A stretch of 64,000 bases of DNA from Arthrobacter sp. EpRS71 (GCF_001512285.1 NZ_LNUV01000003.1:718059-782058); one strand, 5' to 3'. Shown: positions 1 to 8,938, counted from the stretch's first letter. Notes: generated by a model from the sequence alone, not told the origin. Numbers and translations: made by a program.

Positions 1-498
1 GCCAAGTCGGTTGACGGCGGCGTCCGCGGCGCTGACGGCGAACCCAACTGGCTCTCCATCTACGAACGCGCGGCAGCTGAGCACCGCGGCGGGTCCTATG
101 ACGACATCGACGGCGGTTTCAGCAACGAAGCGATGGAGCTGATGACCGGGCAGTCCGCTGACAAGGACGGCGAGCTGAACTTTGATGACATCGAGGACAA
201 ACTCTCGGACGGCCAAGCCATCTCCGTGGGAACGGAGGATGTCAAGGACGACGACTTCGACTGGGTCTGGGAGTCCGACGAAGTCAACCGCACCGACGTC
301 GTGCCCAACCACGCGTACGTTGTGGTGGATGTGAAAACCAACGACGACGGCGAGAAAGTCATTGTCCTGGCCAACCCGTGGGGCCCCTCCGGCGGTTACA
401 TGGAAGGCGACGACGACCTCAAGTCCGGCACGCTGGAACTGACCGAGGACGAGTACAAAGAAAACTTTGACTCCGTATACTCCGTGGACGTGAATTAA
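1..498 (+). CDS. Calpain-family (C2) cysteine protease, C-terminal part
   Basis: The frame is open from base 1 to the TAA at 496-498, so the gene enters from the left edge and its start and catalytic Cys are not visible. Two C2-peptidase hallmarks are present: His in NHAYVVV (codon 310-312) and Asn in LANPWG (codon 373-375), matching the calpain His and Asn of the catalytic triad. The fragment is very acidic (many Asp/Glu around 160-270). Bacterial calpain-like proteases are scattered and mostly uncharacterised. A small gene starts 3 bases downstream and is probably co-transcribed. The family call is fairly sure; substrate and location are unknown. Confidence 0.75.
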   Translation, partial: AKSVDGGVRGADGEPNWLSIYERAAAEHRGGSYDDIDGGFSNEAMELMTGQSADKDGELNFDDIEDKLSDGQAISVGTEDVKDDDFDWVWESDEVNRTDVVPNHAYVVVDVKTNDDGEKVIVLANPWGPSGGYMEGDDDLKSGTLELTEDEYKENFDSVYSVDVN

Positions 499-500
499 GG

Positions 501-779
501 ATGGCCGTGGAACAGCTGGTAACAGTCAAGCAAGGCATGCAGCCCACCTTCGACGGCGTCAAAGTGGGAGTGGTCAAAATCGGCATCGCGGACGGTGCTC
601 CGGCCATCCAGTTCTGGATCCGGACCGCCGAGCAGCAGCGAAAGCAGGCCTTCCGCGAGGGGCAGTCGGTCACCCTTCCGGGTGCTGGCCTGTTGACGGT
701 CACCTCGATCCAACCCGCGGAAGGCAGCACGGCAGCCTCCGCCACACTGACGTACGACGGCGGCCCGGTCGCCGATTGA
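501..779 (+). CDS. Small protein of unknown function next to the calpain-like protease
   Basis: A 92-residue protein starting at an ATG two bases after the protease stop codon; the GGATGG around the junction suggests translational coupling. It has no signal peptide or membrane segment. The sequence looks like one small mixed alpha/beta or beta-rich domain (VTLPGAGLLTVTSIQ, ATLTYDGGP). I do not recognise a family. The tight spacing suggests it works with the protease, for example as an inhibitor, chaperone or substrate, but this is inference from position only. Confidence 0.6.
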   Translation: MAVEQLVTVKQGMQPTFDGVKVGVVKIGIADGAPAIQFWIRTAEQQRKQAFREGQSVTLPGAGLLTVTSIQPAEGSTAASATLTYDGGPVAD

Positions 780-839
780 GCGTCGGCGCCGGAGGGGTGC
801 GAGAGGGATCAGCTCAAGCACGCGGGATGTGAGAGAGGG

Positions 840-1934
840 TCAGGCTTTGGCGATGGCCTCTTTGAGCGCACCCAGGACCAAGGTCACCGAGGCACTGTTG
901 GCGTTCGGGCCCATCATTCCGATGCGCCACACAGTGTCCGCGAACTCCCCCACACCTGAGCCAATTTCCATACTGAAGTTTTCCAGAAGGTAAGCGCGGA
1001 CGGCAGCCGAGTTGACGCCGTCGGGCACTTTGACCGTGGTGAGGCTCGGCAACCGGGAGCCCTCGGCGGCGAACAGTTCCAGTCCCATGTCCTGCAGTCC
1101 GTCCTGCAAGGCGGCGCCGGCGGCACGGTGCCGGGCCTGCACAACGTCCAACCCTTCGGCGAGGATGCGGTCCAGGGCGGCTTCGAGCCCGGCGATCATG
1201 GTGACCGGCGCGGTGTGGTGATACGTTCGGGCGCCGCTGGCCGCTCCGACGTACCCGCCGAGCAGCCCGATATCGAGGTACCAGGACCGCGGATCCTTCA
1301 CCCGGCGTTCGAACGCGCGATCGGACACTGTGAACGGCGAGAGTCCCGGCGGCACCCCCAGGCATTTCTGGGTTCCTGCGTATCCGACGTCGATTCCCCA
1401 GTCGTCTGCATGGAGTTCCAGTCCGCCGATGGAGGTGACGGCGTCGGTTATCAACAGCGCGTCACCCTTGCCGGCGCCGAGGGCCGCGATGTCGGAGAGC
1501 ACGCCCACCGAAGTCTCGGCGTGGACGGCGGCGATGACTTTGGGGTTCGGGTGCGCTGACAGCACACGATCAGCGTCCACGGGTTGGCCCCATTCGTGAT
1601 CGACCCGGACCACCGTGGCCCCGCATCGCCGGGCAACCTCACACATCCGCGCCCCAAAGAGTCCGTTGACAGCGATCACTGCCACGTCGCCGTCGGACAC
1701 GGTGTTCACGAAAGCCGCTTCCATCCCGCCGGAACCGGTGGCACTCAGCGGAAGCGTCCGCGCGTTGGACGTACCCCACACAGTCCGGAGGCCCTCGCAG
1801 GTGTGGTCCAGCCGCTCGATGAACACAGGGTCAAGGTGGCCGAGCACGGGATAGGCCAACGCGGCCATGGCTTCGGGGTAGCAATTGCTCGGGCCGGGAC
1901 CGAACAGGAACCTGGACGTCAGAATGTGCTGCAT
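840..1934 (-). CDS. Class V PLP aminotransferase (alanine/ureidoglycine-glyoxylate type)
   Basis: 364 residues, the usual length for the AGXT/PucG group. The N-terminus FLFGPGPSNCYPEAMAAL and the Schiff-base lysine K190 in GTQKCLGVPPGLSP are typical of serine/alanine:glyoxylate aminotransferases. An AAGGAG Shine-Dalgarno sits 7 bases before the ATG. Two purine-catabolism genes (OHCU decarboxylase and HIU hydrolase) lie 1.2 kb away. A role as (S)-ureidoglycine:glyoxylate aminotransferase or alanine:glyoxylate aminotransferase in urate/allantoin breakdown is therefore likely; sequence alone cannot separate them. Confidence 0.75.
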   Translation of the reverse strand: MQHILTSRFLFGPGPSNCYPEAMAALAYPVLGHLDPVFIERLDHTCEGLRTVWGTSNARTLPLSATGSGGMEAAFVNTVSDGDVAVIAVNGLFGARMCEVARRCGATVVRVDHEWGQPVDADRVLSAHPNPKVIAAVHAETSVGVLSDIAALGAGKGDALLITDAVTSIGGLELHADDWGIDVGYAGTQKCLGVPPGLSPFTVSDRAFERRVKDPRSWYLDIGLLGGYVGAASGARTYHHTAPVTMIAGLEAALDRILAEGLDVVQARHRAAGAALQDGLQDMGLELFAAEGSRLPSLTTVKVPDGVNSAAVRAYLLENFSMEIGSGVGEFADTVWRIGMMGPNANSASVTLVLGALKEAIAKA

Positions 1935-1976
1935 GTGCGAACTCCTTCAGCTGGTTGAGGTCATTCTGCCCCACCC

Positions 1977-2043
1977 AACGTTGCGGGGCCCACTCTGCGC
2001 CCCAAAACGCGCGTAGAGGGCGTAGAGCGGGCCTCGCAACGTT
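1977..2043. repeat. Imperfect palindromic repeat, family B, copy 1
   Basis: The arms AACGTTGCGGGGCC and GGGCCTCGCAACGTT flank a CTCTGCG / CGTAGAG inner pair, so the segment can fold into a long GC-rich hairpin. Related copies occur at 40789-40849 and 40863-40923. Here it lies between divergent genes, so it cannot be only a transcription terminator. Confidence 0.65.
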
Positions 2044-2127
2044 CAGGGCCGCTCACCCAGGATCCTCCAAGCCCAAACTGCTAAGGTTGCTCACCAATAC
2101 TGAGGCCGCCACGGATAGGGGACGAGA

Positions 2128-2970
2128 GTGACGACTGAAGGAAAAACCGGAGCGAACGAGGCGCCCGAGCAAGGGGTCACCGGCGAAGTGAGCCAGGACC
2201 GGTTCGTTGCCGGCCAAGACCTGACGCGCTGGAAATCCCCGGCTGGCCGAGCACTGGCCGGCGGTGCTGAAAAAGTCACCTCCCTGCTCGGCCCCTATGC
2301 TGCCCTGATCATTACGCTCGTTGTTGGACTGGCCATCGCCTTGTCGCTGACGCTGGTGTTCGGCGAGGTCTACGAGTCCGTGACCGAGGCGGACGGGGTT
2401 GCCGGGCTTGACGATCCCGTACTGGCAGCCGCTAAGTCAGTACGCTCCCCCGCCTTGGACATGGCCACCACGGCGTACACCAATATTGGCGGAACAGTTG
2501 GGATGCCCCTCCTCGCCGTGGGCATCATGATTTTCCTGGCCACACGGCGGAGATCATGGACTCCTGTGATCCTGATGCTCGCTGCCGGCTTGGGATCCCT
2601 GATCATCACCGTCCTGGGCAAGCCGATCTTCGGCCGCAGCCGCCCGGACATGGCGGACGCGATTCCGCCCTACGAGCACTCTGCATCATTCCCCAGCGGC
2701 CACTCGCTCAACTCGATAGTGATCGCGGGAATCGTCGCTTACCTGATAATCCTCAGGCTCAAGACCACCAAGGCGAGGGTCATCACGGTATTGGTGGCGG
2801 CAGCATTCGCCTTCACCATGGGGCTGAGCCGGGTCTATCTGGGCCACCACTGGCTGACCGATGTCCTGGCTGCTTGGGCCATCGGCATCGCCTGGCTGGC
2901 GTTGGTCATCACGGCGCACCGACTTTACCTCACGGGCAGAACACGGCGTCACAGCGCGGTAGTCTCTTGA
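2128..2970 (+). CDS. PAP2-superfamily membrane phosphatase
   Basis: 280 residues from a GTG start. All three PAP2 (lipid phosphatase) signature blocks are visible: K165 and RP at 172-173 in KPIFGRSRPD, PSGH at 189-192, and SR...H...D at 234-245 in LSRVYLGHHWLTD. About five or six hydrophobic segments (roughly 58-78, 125-138, 148-165, 195-209, 219-233, 248-266) place it in the membrane. The family dephosphorylates undecaprenyl pyrophosphate, phosphatidate or related lipids. The charged N-terminal 40 residues are probably cytoplasmic. It is monocistronic between the aminotransferase and the uraD/uraH pair. Confidence 0.85.
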   Translation: MTTEGKTGANEAPEQGVTGEVSQDRFVAGQDLTRWKSPAGRALAGGAEKVTSLLGPYAALIITLVVGLAIALSLTLVFGEVYESVTEADGVAGLDDPVLAAAKSVRSPALDMATTAYTNIGGTVGMPLLAVGIMIFLATRRRSWTPVILMLAAGLGSLIITVLGKPIFGRSRPDMADAIPPYEHSASFPSGHSLNSIVIAGIVAYLIILRLKTTKARVITVLVAAAFAFTMGLSRVYLGHHWLTDVLAAWAIGIAWLALVITAHRLYLTGRTRRHSAVVS

Positions 2971-3123
2971 CACCAGCCCGCCCACTCGGCTTAACTAAAT
3001 TACGTATGCTGAAATAACAGTTCCATGATGCGGAAGCTTGAAGCACGGGCTTCCTCCTGCACCAGCAGGGGTTCCGCATAGCCCACACCATGGATGCCAG
3101 CATTTTGCACGAGGATGACAAGC

Positions 3124-3633
3124 ATGGAGCTTGCAGTATTCAACAGTGTTGACCGGGAAGAGGCCATCAGGACTCTCACCCCTTGCCTGGACATCAGCCG
3201 CTGGGTGGAGACCATCGTCGACGCGCGTCCCTACGCCAGCGTCGACGAACTGCTGGGGCAAGCCCAGCGCGCCGCCGAGCCGTTCACCCCTGCGGAGGTG
3301 GAGTCCGCCATGGCGCACCACCCCCGGATCGGCGAACGCCCCAAGGCCCAGACCACCGAGGCGGCCATGTCGCGTTCGGAGCAGGCTGGAGTGGATCCCG
3401 GCGACAACCACACAACAGCGGCACTCGCCGAGGGAAACCGGGCGTACGAGGAGAAGTTCGGCAGGGTCTTCCTGATCCGCGCTGCCGGTCGCAGCGCCGA
3501 GGAAATCCTCAGCACCCTCCAGGAACGCATTACCCACACCCCCGAAGAAGAAGACACGATCGTGGCTGGCCAGCTGCGGGAGATCGCACTGCTGCGCCTC
3601 TCCGGACTGATCAGCGAAGGAGTCAACGCATGA
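3124..3633 (+). CDS. uraD: 2-oxo-4-hydroxy-4-carboxy-5-ureidoimidazoline (OHCU) decarboxylase
   Basis: This step follows HIU hydrolase in the urate to S-allantoin route. The 169 residues match the usual length, and motifs such as HPRIGER (with the catalytic His) and the C-terminal REIALLRLSGL are typical. I chose the ATG at 3124, giving MELAVFN, because GAGG lies about 9 bases upstream; an in-frame ATG at 3094 has no ribosome site. Its stop overlaps the start of uraH by four bases (ATGA), so the two are translated together. No uricase gene follows in this window. Confidence 0.85.
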   Translation: MELAVFNSVDREEAIRTLTPCLDISRWVETIVDARPYASVDELLGQAQRAAEPFTPAEVESAMAHHPRIGERPKAQTTEAAMSRSEQAGVDPGDNHTTAALAEGNRAYEEKFGRVFLIRAAGRSAEEILSTLQERITHTPEEEDTIVAGQLREIALLRLSGLISEGVNA

Positions 3634-3971
3634 GTGTTTCACAGGTAACAACCCACATCCTGGACACCGGTTCCGGCCGCCCGGCGGCGGGTGTCGCCGT
3701 CGTACTCTACGTCCGCGAAGGTGAGGACTGGACGCTGGTGGCGAAGGGCGAAACCGACGCCGACGGCCGCATCAAGACGCTCGGCCCGGAGCGGATCCCT
3801 GGCGGCGCGTACCGTCTGAATTTCGCCACCGGCGCCTACTACGAGGGCCTCGGAACCGAGACGTTCTTCCCGGAAGTGGACCTGAACTTCACAGTTTCGG
3901 ACGCCGGCGAGCACTATCACGTGCCCCTGCTGCTGAGCCCGTTCGCGTTCTCGACGTACCGCGGCAGCTAA
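3630..3971 (+). CDS. uraH: 5-hydroxyisourate hydrolase (transthyretin-like)
   Basis: 113 residues, the standard length of bacterial HIUase. It has the N-terminal block THILDTGSGRPAAGV with H9 and the invariant C-terminal YRGS motif that separates HIUase from transthyretin. It hydrolyses 5-hydroxyisourate, the product of uricase, to OHCU, which uraD then decarboxylates. It overlaps uraD by four bases and ends the operon. A strong hairpin lies 18 bases downstream. Confidence 0.9.
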   Translation: MSVSQVTTHILDTGSGRPAAGVAVVLYVREGEDWTLVAKGETDADGRIKTLGPERIPGGAYRLNFATGAYYEGLGTETFFPEVDLNFTVSDAGEHYHVPLLLSPFAFSTYRGS

Positions 3972-3988
3972 CCCCCGGAGTTTGTGGA

Positions 3989-4028
3989 CAGATAATGCCC
4001 CCAGGAGTCACCTGAGGGGCATTATCTG
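3989..4028. terminator. Hairpin downstream of uraD-uraH
   Basis: A perfect 13-bp inverted repeat (CAGATAATGCCCC at 3989-4001 and GGGGCATTATCTG at 4016-4028) with a 14-base loop. It begins 18 bases after the uraH stop. There is no U-tract, as is common for high-GC actinobacterial terminators. Confidence 0.7.
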
Positions 4029-4059
4029 TACGCAAACGCGGAACGGTACGCTTGAAGGC

Positions 4060-4392
4060 ATGGCTTCAGAGGACACCACCCCCAACTCCGCCCGCCGCGA
4101 GATCACGGTTCGCCGGGCACCCAAGTTTGTACCCTTCATGATTTTGGGAGCCGTGGTTGGTGCAATCGTGGCCGCAATCATCGCCTATGGCCGCCAAGCC
4201 GACCCCGCCTTTGATGCCGGCACCGTTTTCGGCTTCTTCCTGATCGTCTGCGCGGGCGGCGGCGTCATTCTCTTCTCGATCCTCGCCCTGATCCTGGACC
4301 GCATCAGCGTCAAGCGCACCCAGCGCGCCGTGGTTGAGCCCGTTCCGGATTCGGTTCCGGACGAAGGACCAGAGAACGACGACGTCCGCTAA
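4060..4392 (+). CDS. Small two-helix membrane protein of unknown function upstream of purF
   Basis: 110 residues from the ATG at 4060. Two hydrophobic helices (about 27-46 and 56-80) are flanked by a basic N-terminal segment and an acidic C-terminal tail (VPDSVPDEGPENDDVR). It resembles the small actinobacterial membrane proteins often annotated only as hypothetical or DUF2530-like; the family name is uncertain. It precedes purF in the same direction with a 135-base gap. Confidence 0.65.
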   Translation: MASEDTTPNSARREITVRRAPKFVPFMILGAVVGAIVAAIIAYGRQADPAFDAGTVFGFFLIVCAGGGVILFSILALILDRISVKRTQRAVVEPVPDSVPDEGPENDDVR

Positions 4393-4527
4393 GTCGGGCG
4401 TTCGGCTCCCTCTCTGGAGGGCTTGCAGATGTGAGACACACCGCATTTTCGCGGGAACACGCCAGTTCACGGGGTCACATAGCCTGCGGGGGAACGTACC
4501 ACGCCGACATCATGAGACAATCGACCA

Positions 4528-6159
4528 GTGGCACGTGGCGACGGAAAACTTTCTCATGATCTTCTCCCCGGCGAAAAAGGCCCTCAGGACGCTTGTGGCG
4601 TCTTTGGGGTTTGGGCTCCCGGTGAAGAAGTAGCAAAACTCACCTATTACGGGCTGTATGCGCTGCAGCACCGCGGACAAGAATCGGCTGGTATAGCTAC
4701 CAGTGACGGCAAGCGCATCAATGTCTATAAGGACATGGGCCTCGTGTCCCAGGTCTTCGATGAGACAACCCTGAACACCCTTACCGGGCACCTGGCCGTT
4801 GGCCACTGCCGGTACTCCACCACCGGTGCAAGCCACTGGGCCAACGCGCAGCCAACCCTGGGCGCTACCGCAACAGGCACTGTTGCCTTGGCTCACAACG
4901 GCAACCTGACCAATACCGCTGAACTCCGGGAAATGATCCTTGAGCGCAACGATGGCCAGCTGACCGGTGAGATGAAGCAGGGCAATACCTCGGACACCGC
5001 GCTGGTGACCGCTCTCCTTGAGGGCGAAGAGGGAAAGACCCTGGAGCAGACCGCTTTGGAGCTGCTGCCCAAGATCAAGGGTGGCTTCTGCTTCGTCTTT
5101 ATGGATGAAGGAACCCTCTACGCAGCACGCGATACCTACGGCATCCGCCCGTTGTGCCTGGGTCGTCTGGATCGCGGCTGGGTTGTCGCGTCCGAGCAGG
5201 CCGGCCTGGCCACTGTTGGCGCCAGCTTCATCCGCGAGATCGAGCCCGGCGAGTTCATCGCCATCGACGAGGACGGCGTCCGTTCGCAGCGCTTCGCCGA
5301 GGCAACCCCGGCCGGCTGCGTCTTCGAATACGTTTACCTCGCCCGCCCGGATGCTGCCATTGCCGGCCGCTCCGTGTACGAGGCACGCGTTGAGATGGGC
5401 CGCCAGTTGGCCCGCGAGAACACGCATGAGGCAGACCTCGTCATTCCGGTTCCCGAGTCCGGTACCCCCGCGGCTGTTGGTTACGCTGAGCAGTCCGGCA
5501 TCCCGTTCGCCCATGGCTTCGTCAAGAACGCGTACGTGGGCCGCACCTTCATCCAGCCCTCGCAGACACTGCGTCAGCTCGGTATCCGGCTCAAGCTCAA
5601 CGCCTTGGAATCCGTGATCCGCGGCAAGCGCATTGTGGTGGTGGATGACTCAATCGTCCGCGGCAACACGCAGCGTGCCATTGTTCGGATGCTCCGCGAA
5701 GCCGGTGCCGCCGCAGTGCACGTCAAGATTTCCTCTCCCCCGGTTCAGTGGCCCTGCTTCTACGGCATCGACTTCGCCTCCCGTGCGGAACTGATCGCCA
5801 ACGGTGCCACCATCGAGGAGATCTCCACGGCTATTGGTGCGGACTCGCTGGCTTACATCTCTGAAGACGGCATGATCGGCGCCACCCAGCAGCCGCGCGA
5901 ACGCCTGTGCACCGCTTGCTTCACCGGCAAATACCCCATCGAGCTGCCGCACGCGGACAAGTTGGGTAAGAACCTGCTGGAGCGCACCGACCTCGGTGGC
6001 CTTGAACCGGCCGCTCAGTCCGAGTCTGTGGACGATTCCGAGGATCCTGCCGAGAAGCCGGGCGCCACGGGTTGCGATCCCGGCCCCGACGCCGAATTCG
6101 AAAACCTCCTTACCGACGCTGATCGTTTGACCGACGCCGACAAGAAAGAGTCTGTATGA
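4528..6159 (+). CDS. purF: Amidophosphoribosyltransferase
   Basis: Catalyses the first committed step of purine synthesis: PRPP plus glutamine to 5-phosphoribosylamine. The 543-residue protein starts with GTG. A 22-residue propeptide precedes C23 (PQDACGVFGVW), the Ntn-hydrolase nucleophile exposed after self-cleavage. The PRPP-binding loop is VVVDDSIVRGNT. Glutaminase residues in GHCRYSTTGAS and HNGNLTN are also present. The C-terminal 40 residues are an acidic, low-complexity tail. The stop codon overlaps the purM start (ATGA). Confidence 0.97.
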   Translation: MARGDGKLSHDLLPGEKGPQDACGVFGVWAPGEEVAKLTYYGLYALQHRGQESAGIATSDGKRINVYKDMGLVSQVFDETTLNTLTGHLAVGHCRYSTTGASHWANAQPTLGATATGTVALAHNGNLTNTAELREMILERNDGQLTGEMKQGNTSDTALVTALLEGEEGKTLEQTALELLPKIKGGFCFVFMDEGTLYAARDTYGIRPLCLGRLDRGWVVASEQAGLATVGASFIREIEPGEFIAIDEDGVRSQRFAEATPAGCVFEYVYLARPDAAIAGRSVYEARVEMGRQLARENTHEADLVIPVPESGTPAAVGYAEQSGIPFAHGFVKNAYVGRTFIQPSQTLRQLGIRLKLNALESVIRGKRIVVVDDSIVRGNTQRAIVRMLREAGAAAVHVKISSPPVQWPCFYGIDFASRAELIANGATIEEISTAIGADSLAYISEDGMIGATQQPRERLCTACFTGKYPIELPHADKLGKNLLERTDLGGLEPAAQSESVDDSEDPAEKPGATGCDPGPDAEFENLLTDADRLTDADKKESV

Positions 6160-7304
6160 GCTCCGCAACACCCGCCGCTGAGAATAACTCCGGTATCACC
6201 TACGCCTCCGCGGGTGTCGACGTCGAAGCGGGAGACCGCGCAGTCGAACTCATGAAGGGCGCCATTAAGGCGACTCACAACTCGTCGGTGATTGGCGGCG
6301 TCGGCGGTTTCGCAGGCCTGTACGACGTCTCGAAGCTGCTGACCTACAAGAAGCCGCTCCTGGCAACGTCCACTGACGGTGTTGGTACCAAGGTTGCCAT
6401 TGCTCAGGCCATGGACATTCACGACACCATCGGTTTCGACCTCGTGGGCATGGTGGTGGACGACATCGTGGTGGTGGGTGCCGAGCCGCTCTACATGACC
6501 GATTACATCGCCTGCGGCAAGGTTGTTCCGGAGCGCATCGCTGACATCGTCCGCGGTATCGCTGCTGCTTGCTCCGTAGCCGGCACCGCCCTGGTGGGTG
6601 GCGAAACCGCTGAGCACCCGGGCCTCTTGGGTGAGCACGAATACGACGTAGCGGGTGCCGCTACCGGCATCGTGGAGGCCGACGCCCTGCTCGGCCCGGA
6701 CCGTGTCCGCGCTGGCGACGTCGTGATCGGCATGGCATCCTCCGGCCTGCACTCCAACGGCTACTCCCTGGTCCGCCGCGTCATCAACCACGCTGGCTGG
6801 GCACTGGACCGCCAGGTTTCCGAACTTGGCCGCACCTTGGGCGAAGAACTCTTGGAGCCGACCCGCGTTTACGCAGCTGACTGCCTGGACTTGGCCCGCA
6901 CCTTCCCGGTGCACTCGGCCAACGCGGTCCACGGCTTCAGCCACGTCACCGGTGGCGGCCTGGCAGCCAACCTGGCACGCGTACTCCCCCAGGGCCTGGT
7001 GGCCACCGTAGACCGCAACACGTGGGAACTGCCCGCCATCTTCAAGCTGGTCTCCGAGCTGGGCAACGTCCCGCTGGCCGACCTGGAGCGCACGCTGAAC
7101 CTCGGCGTGGGCATGGTCGCCATCGTTTCCGCGGAGGCAGCCGACGCTGCAGTGGCCCGCCTCAACGACCGCGGCCTGCCGTCCTGGGTCATGGGTACCG
7201 TTTCGGCTGACAGCGACTCGATCGACAAGACCGGCCCGGACTACGTCCAGGGTGCCAAGGGCGTCGACGGCGGCGCTGTCCGTTTGGTGAACGCCTACGC
7301 CTAA
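6156..7304 (+). CDS. purM: Phosphoribosylformylglycinamidine cyclo-ligase (AIR synthetase)
   Basis: Converts FGAM plus ATP to aminoimidazole ribonucleotide, the fifth step of purine synthesis. The 382 residues show the family blocks YASAGVDVEAGDRAVELMK, STDGVGTKVAIA, VGGETAEHPG, SSGLHSNGYSLVR and HGFSHVTGGGLAANLAR. It is translationally coupled to purF through a four-base overlap. The same purF-purM order, followed by a DUF3073 gene on the other strand, is known from mycobacteria. A palindromic repeat follows 20 bases after the stop. Confidence 0.97.
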   Translation: MSSATPAAENNSGITYASAGVDVEAGDRAVELMKGAIKATHNSSVIGGVGGFAGLYDVSKLLTYKKPLLATSTDGVGTKVAIAQAMDIHDTIGFDLVGMVVDDIVVVGAEPLYMTDYIACGKVVPERIADIVRGIAAACSVAGTALVGGETAEHPGLLGEHEYDVAGAATGIVEADALLGPDRVRAGDVVIGMASSGLHSNGYSLVRRVINHAGWALDRQVSELGRTLGEELLEPTRVYAADCLDLARTFPVHSANAVHGFSHVTGGGLAANLARVLPQGLVATVDRNTWELPAIFKLVSELGNVPLADLERTLNLGVGMVAIVSAEAADAAVARLNDRGLPSWVMGTVSADSDSIDKTGPDYVQGAKGVDGGAVRLVNAYA

Positions 7305-7324
7305 GCGGCGTCTCGCCCACCCAT

Positions 7325-7385
7325 CTAAGTAGCAGATCAGGTCGTTCTCAGCGCTCAGAACGACCTGATCTGCGACCTAGTTGGG
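7325..7385. repeat. Palindromic repeat, family A, copy 1 (between convergent genes)
   Basis: A near-perfect palindrome centred at 7352/7353, with arms containing GCAGATCAGGTCGTTCT and AGAACGACCTGATCTGC. The same element occurs at 42948-43013 and 49408-49473. It lies exactly between the ends of purM (+) and a VOC gene (-), so it probably ends transcription from both sides. Confidence 0.85.
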
Positions 7386-7388
7386 TTC

Positions 7389-8159
7389 CTAGACCTGGAT
7401 CAGGCTCAAGATCCCACCCTGCGGATCCTGGATGGTAGCGAGGGAGCCCGTTTCGGGTTTGTCCTCCGGATCCACCAAAAGCTCTCCTCCCGCGGCAACT
7501 GCTGCTTCCACGGCTTTGCGCAGATCCGCCACGCCGAAGTAAATCTGCCAGCCGGCGTCATCGCCCTCGTCGGCCGGAACAACGCCGGCCACCTCGTCAC
7601 CGTTGACCATCAGCGTGCTGTAGCTGCCGCCGTCGTCTTGGGGATATTCGGTGACCTCATGCCTGAAAAGCTGCTGGAAAAACGCGACGGCGGCCTGCGG
7701 CTCAGGCGTCAACAGTTCAGCCCACGCCAACGCTCCGGGCTCGTTGAACAAATGACTGCCCGTGTGAGTCCCGGCCTGCCAGATGCCGGTGGTTCCACCA
7801 CCCGGAGGCTCAATGAATGCCAGGACGCCCGTGTCCGCAACGGCCTCTGGGCCGAACTGGAGCTTCCCGCCCGCATGGACCGCGTCCTCGGCAATTTCTT
7901 CAGTGTCAGTGGCCGACAGGTAGATGTTCCACTGGCCGTGTGTTCCGGCGGCCTCCTGCTGGGGATTCTGCGGGGCAATGACGGCCACCAGCTGATCCTT
8001 GAGGAACGCCTGCGCATAGCTACGGCTGTCCGGGGTGGGAAGGTCCTTGAACGTCCACCCGAAAACCTCTCCATAGAAGGTCTTTGCCGCGGCGACGTCC
8101 CTCGTCTGAAGATCGGCCCAACACGGCTCACCACTTGCGTAGTGCTTGCGGGCCGTCAT
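7389..8159 (-). CDS. Two-domain VOC (glyoxalase/CFP30B-like) protein
   Basis: 256 residues with two tandem vicinal-oxygen-chelate modules of about 120 residues. Each begins with a CWADLQTRDVAAAKTFYGEVFGW-type strand-helix (about residues 13-35 and 138-160). The fold is shared with glyoxalase I, fosfomycin-resistance and bleomycin-binding proteins; the closest known type is mycobacterial CFP30B (Rv0577). Its ATG overlaps the stop of the upstream paralog by four bases, so the two form a bicistronic unit, probably from a tandem duplication. Substrate unknown. Confidence 0.8.
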   Translation of the reverse strand: MTARKHYASGEPCWADLQTRDVAAAKTFYGEVFGWTFKDLPTPDSRSYAQAFLKDQLVAVIAPQNPQQEAAGTHGQWNIYLSATDTEEIAEDAVHAGGKLQFGPEAVADTGVLAFIEPPGGGTTGIWQAGTHTGSHLFNEPGALAWAELLTPEPQAAVAFFQQLFRHEVTEYPQDDGGSYSTLMVNGDEVAGVVPADEGDDAGWQIYFGVADLRKAVEAAVAAGGELLVDPEDKPETGSLATIQDPQGGILSLIQV

Positions 8160-8938
8160 GCTGCCAGCCCTGTCATGATGCTGAACGCCGCGCCCGCCGG
8201 GTCCATCAGGACTGCCATTCGTCCCACTCCCGGCACGTCGAACGCGGGGGCGATCACGTGGCTCCCCAACTCAACGGCCTGCTCAACCGTGGCGTCAATA
8301 TCCACCACGTTGAAGTACGTCATCCAGAACGGCGACAACCCCTCAATGGGCAACGTGAGTGCACCCGCAACGCGTCTCCCGTTCACCAGCAGGCTCGTGT
8401 ACTCCTGCAGCTCGCCGGCCGGCTCGGTTTCGCTGCTGCATCCGGTCACGGCTTCATAGAACGCTACGGCTTTGGGGACGTCATTTGTTTGCAGTTCGTT
8501 CCAGATCATGGCTCCCGGCTCGTTCACCAGACCCGAACCGGGATGCTTGCCGGCTTCCCAGAAACCGATCTGCGCGCCGGTGGGATCTGTGGCGAAGAAC
8601 ATACGTCCGCTGCCGTTAGGAACCGAGTCAGGCGGGAAGAGAAGGGTCCCACCCGCAGCCTCCACCCGCCGTGCGGCTTCGTCGGCGGAGTCCACCGCAA
8701 GATAGTTGGCCCAGTAAGAAGGCATTCCCTCGGGAGCATCAGGCTGTTGCTGCATCATCCCGGCCACGTAGCGGCCGTGGAGTTTGGCCATGTAATAGGT
8801 CATGCCATTTCCGGCATCCATGGCGTCCAACTCCCATCCGAGAAGGTCGCTGTAAAACTTCTTGGAAACATCAATGTCGGTGGAGGACAGGTCCACCCAA
8901 CACGGTGTTCCCTGCTGATAACTCTGGACCTCCGGCAT
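8156..8938 (-). CDS. Two-domain VOC (glyoxalase/CFP30B-like) protein, paralog
   Basis: 260 residues from the ATG at 8938, which has AAAGGG just upstream. Like its downstream neighbour it holds two VOC modules, starting near GTPCWVDLSSTDIDVSKKFY and NEPGAMIWNELQTNDVPKAV. The two proteins are clearly homologous but differ at many sites, so the duplication is old. It is the first gene of the pair. No enzymatic substrate can be read from the sequence; in mycobacteria the related protein has been linked to methylglyoxal handling and host signalling. Confidence 0.8.
   Translation of the reverse strand: MPEVQSYQQGTPCWVDLSSTDIDVSKKFYSDLLGWELDAMDAGNGMTYYMAKLHGRYVAGMMQQQPDAPEGMPSYWANYLAVDSADEAARRVEAAGGTLLFPPDSVPNGSGRMFFATDPTGAQIGFWEAGKHPGSGLVNEPGAMIWNELQTNDVPKAVAFYEAVTGCSSETEPAGELQEYTSLLVNGRRVAGALTLPIEGLSPFWMTYFNVVDIDATVEQAVELGSHVIAPAFDVPGVGRMAVLMDPAGAAFSIMTGLAA

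Noticed and set aside
4510..5514. Long open frame antisense to purF
   Set aside because: High-GC third positions give long antisense frames; the translation has no domain and purF on the other strand is certain.
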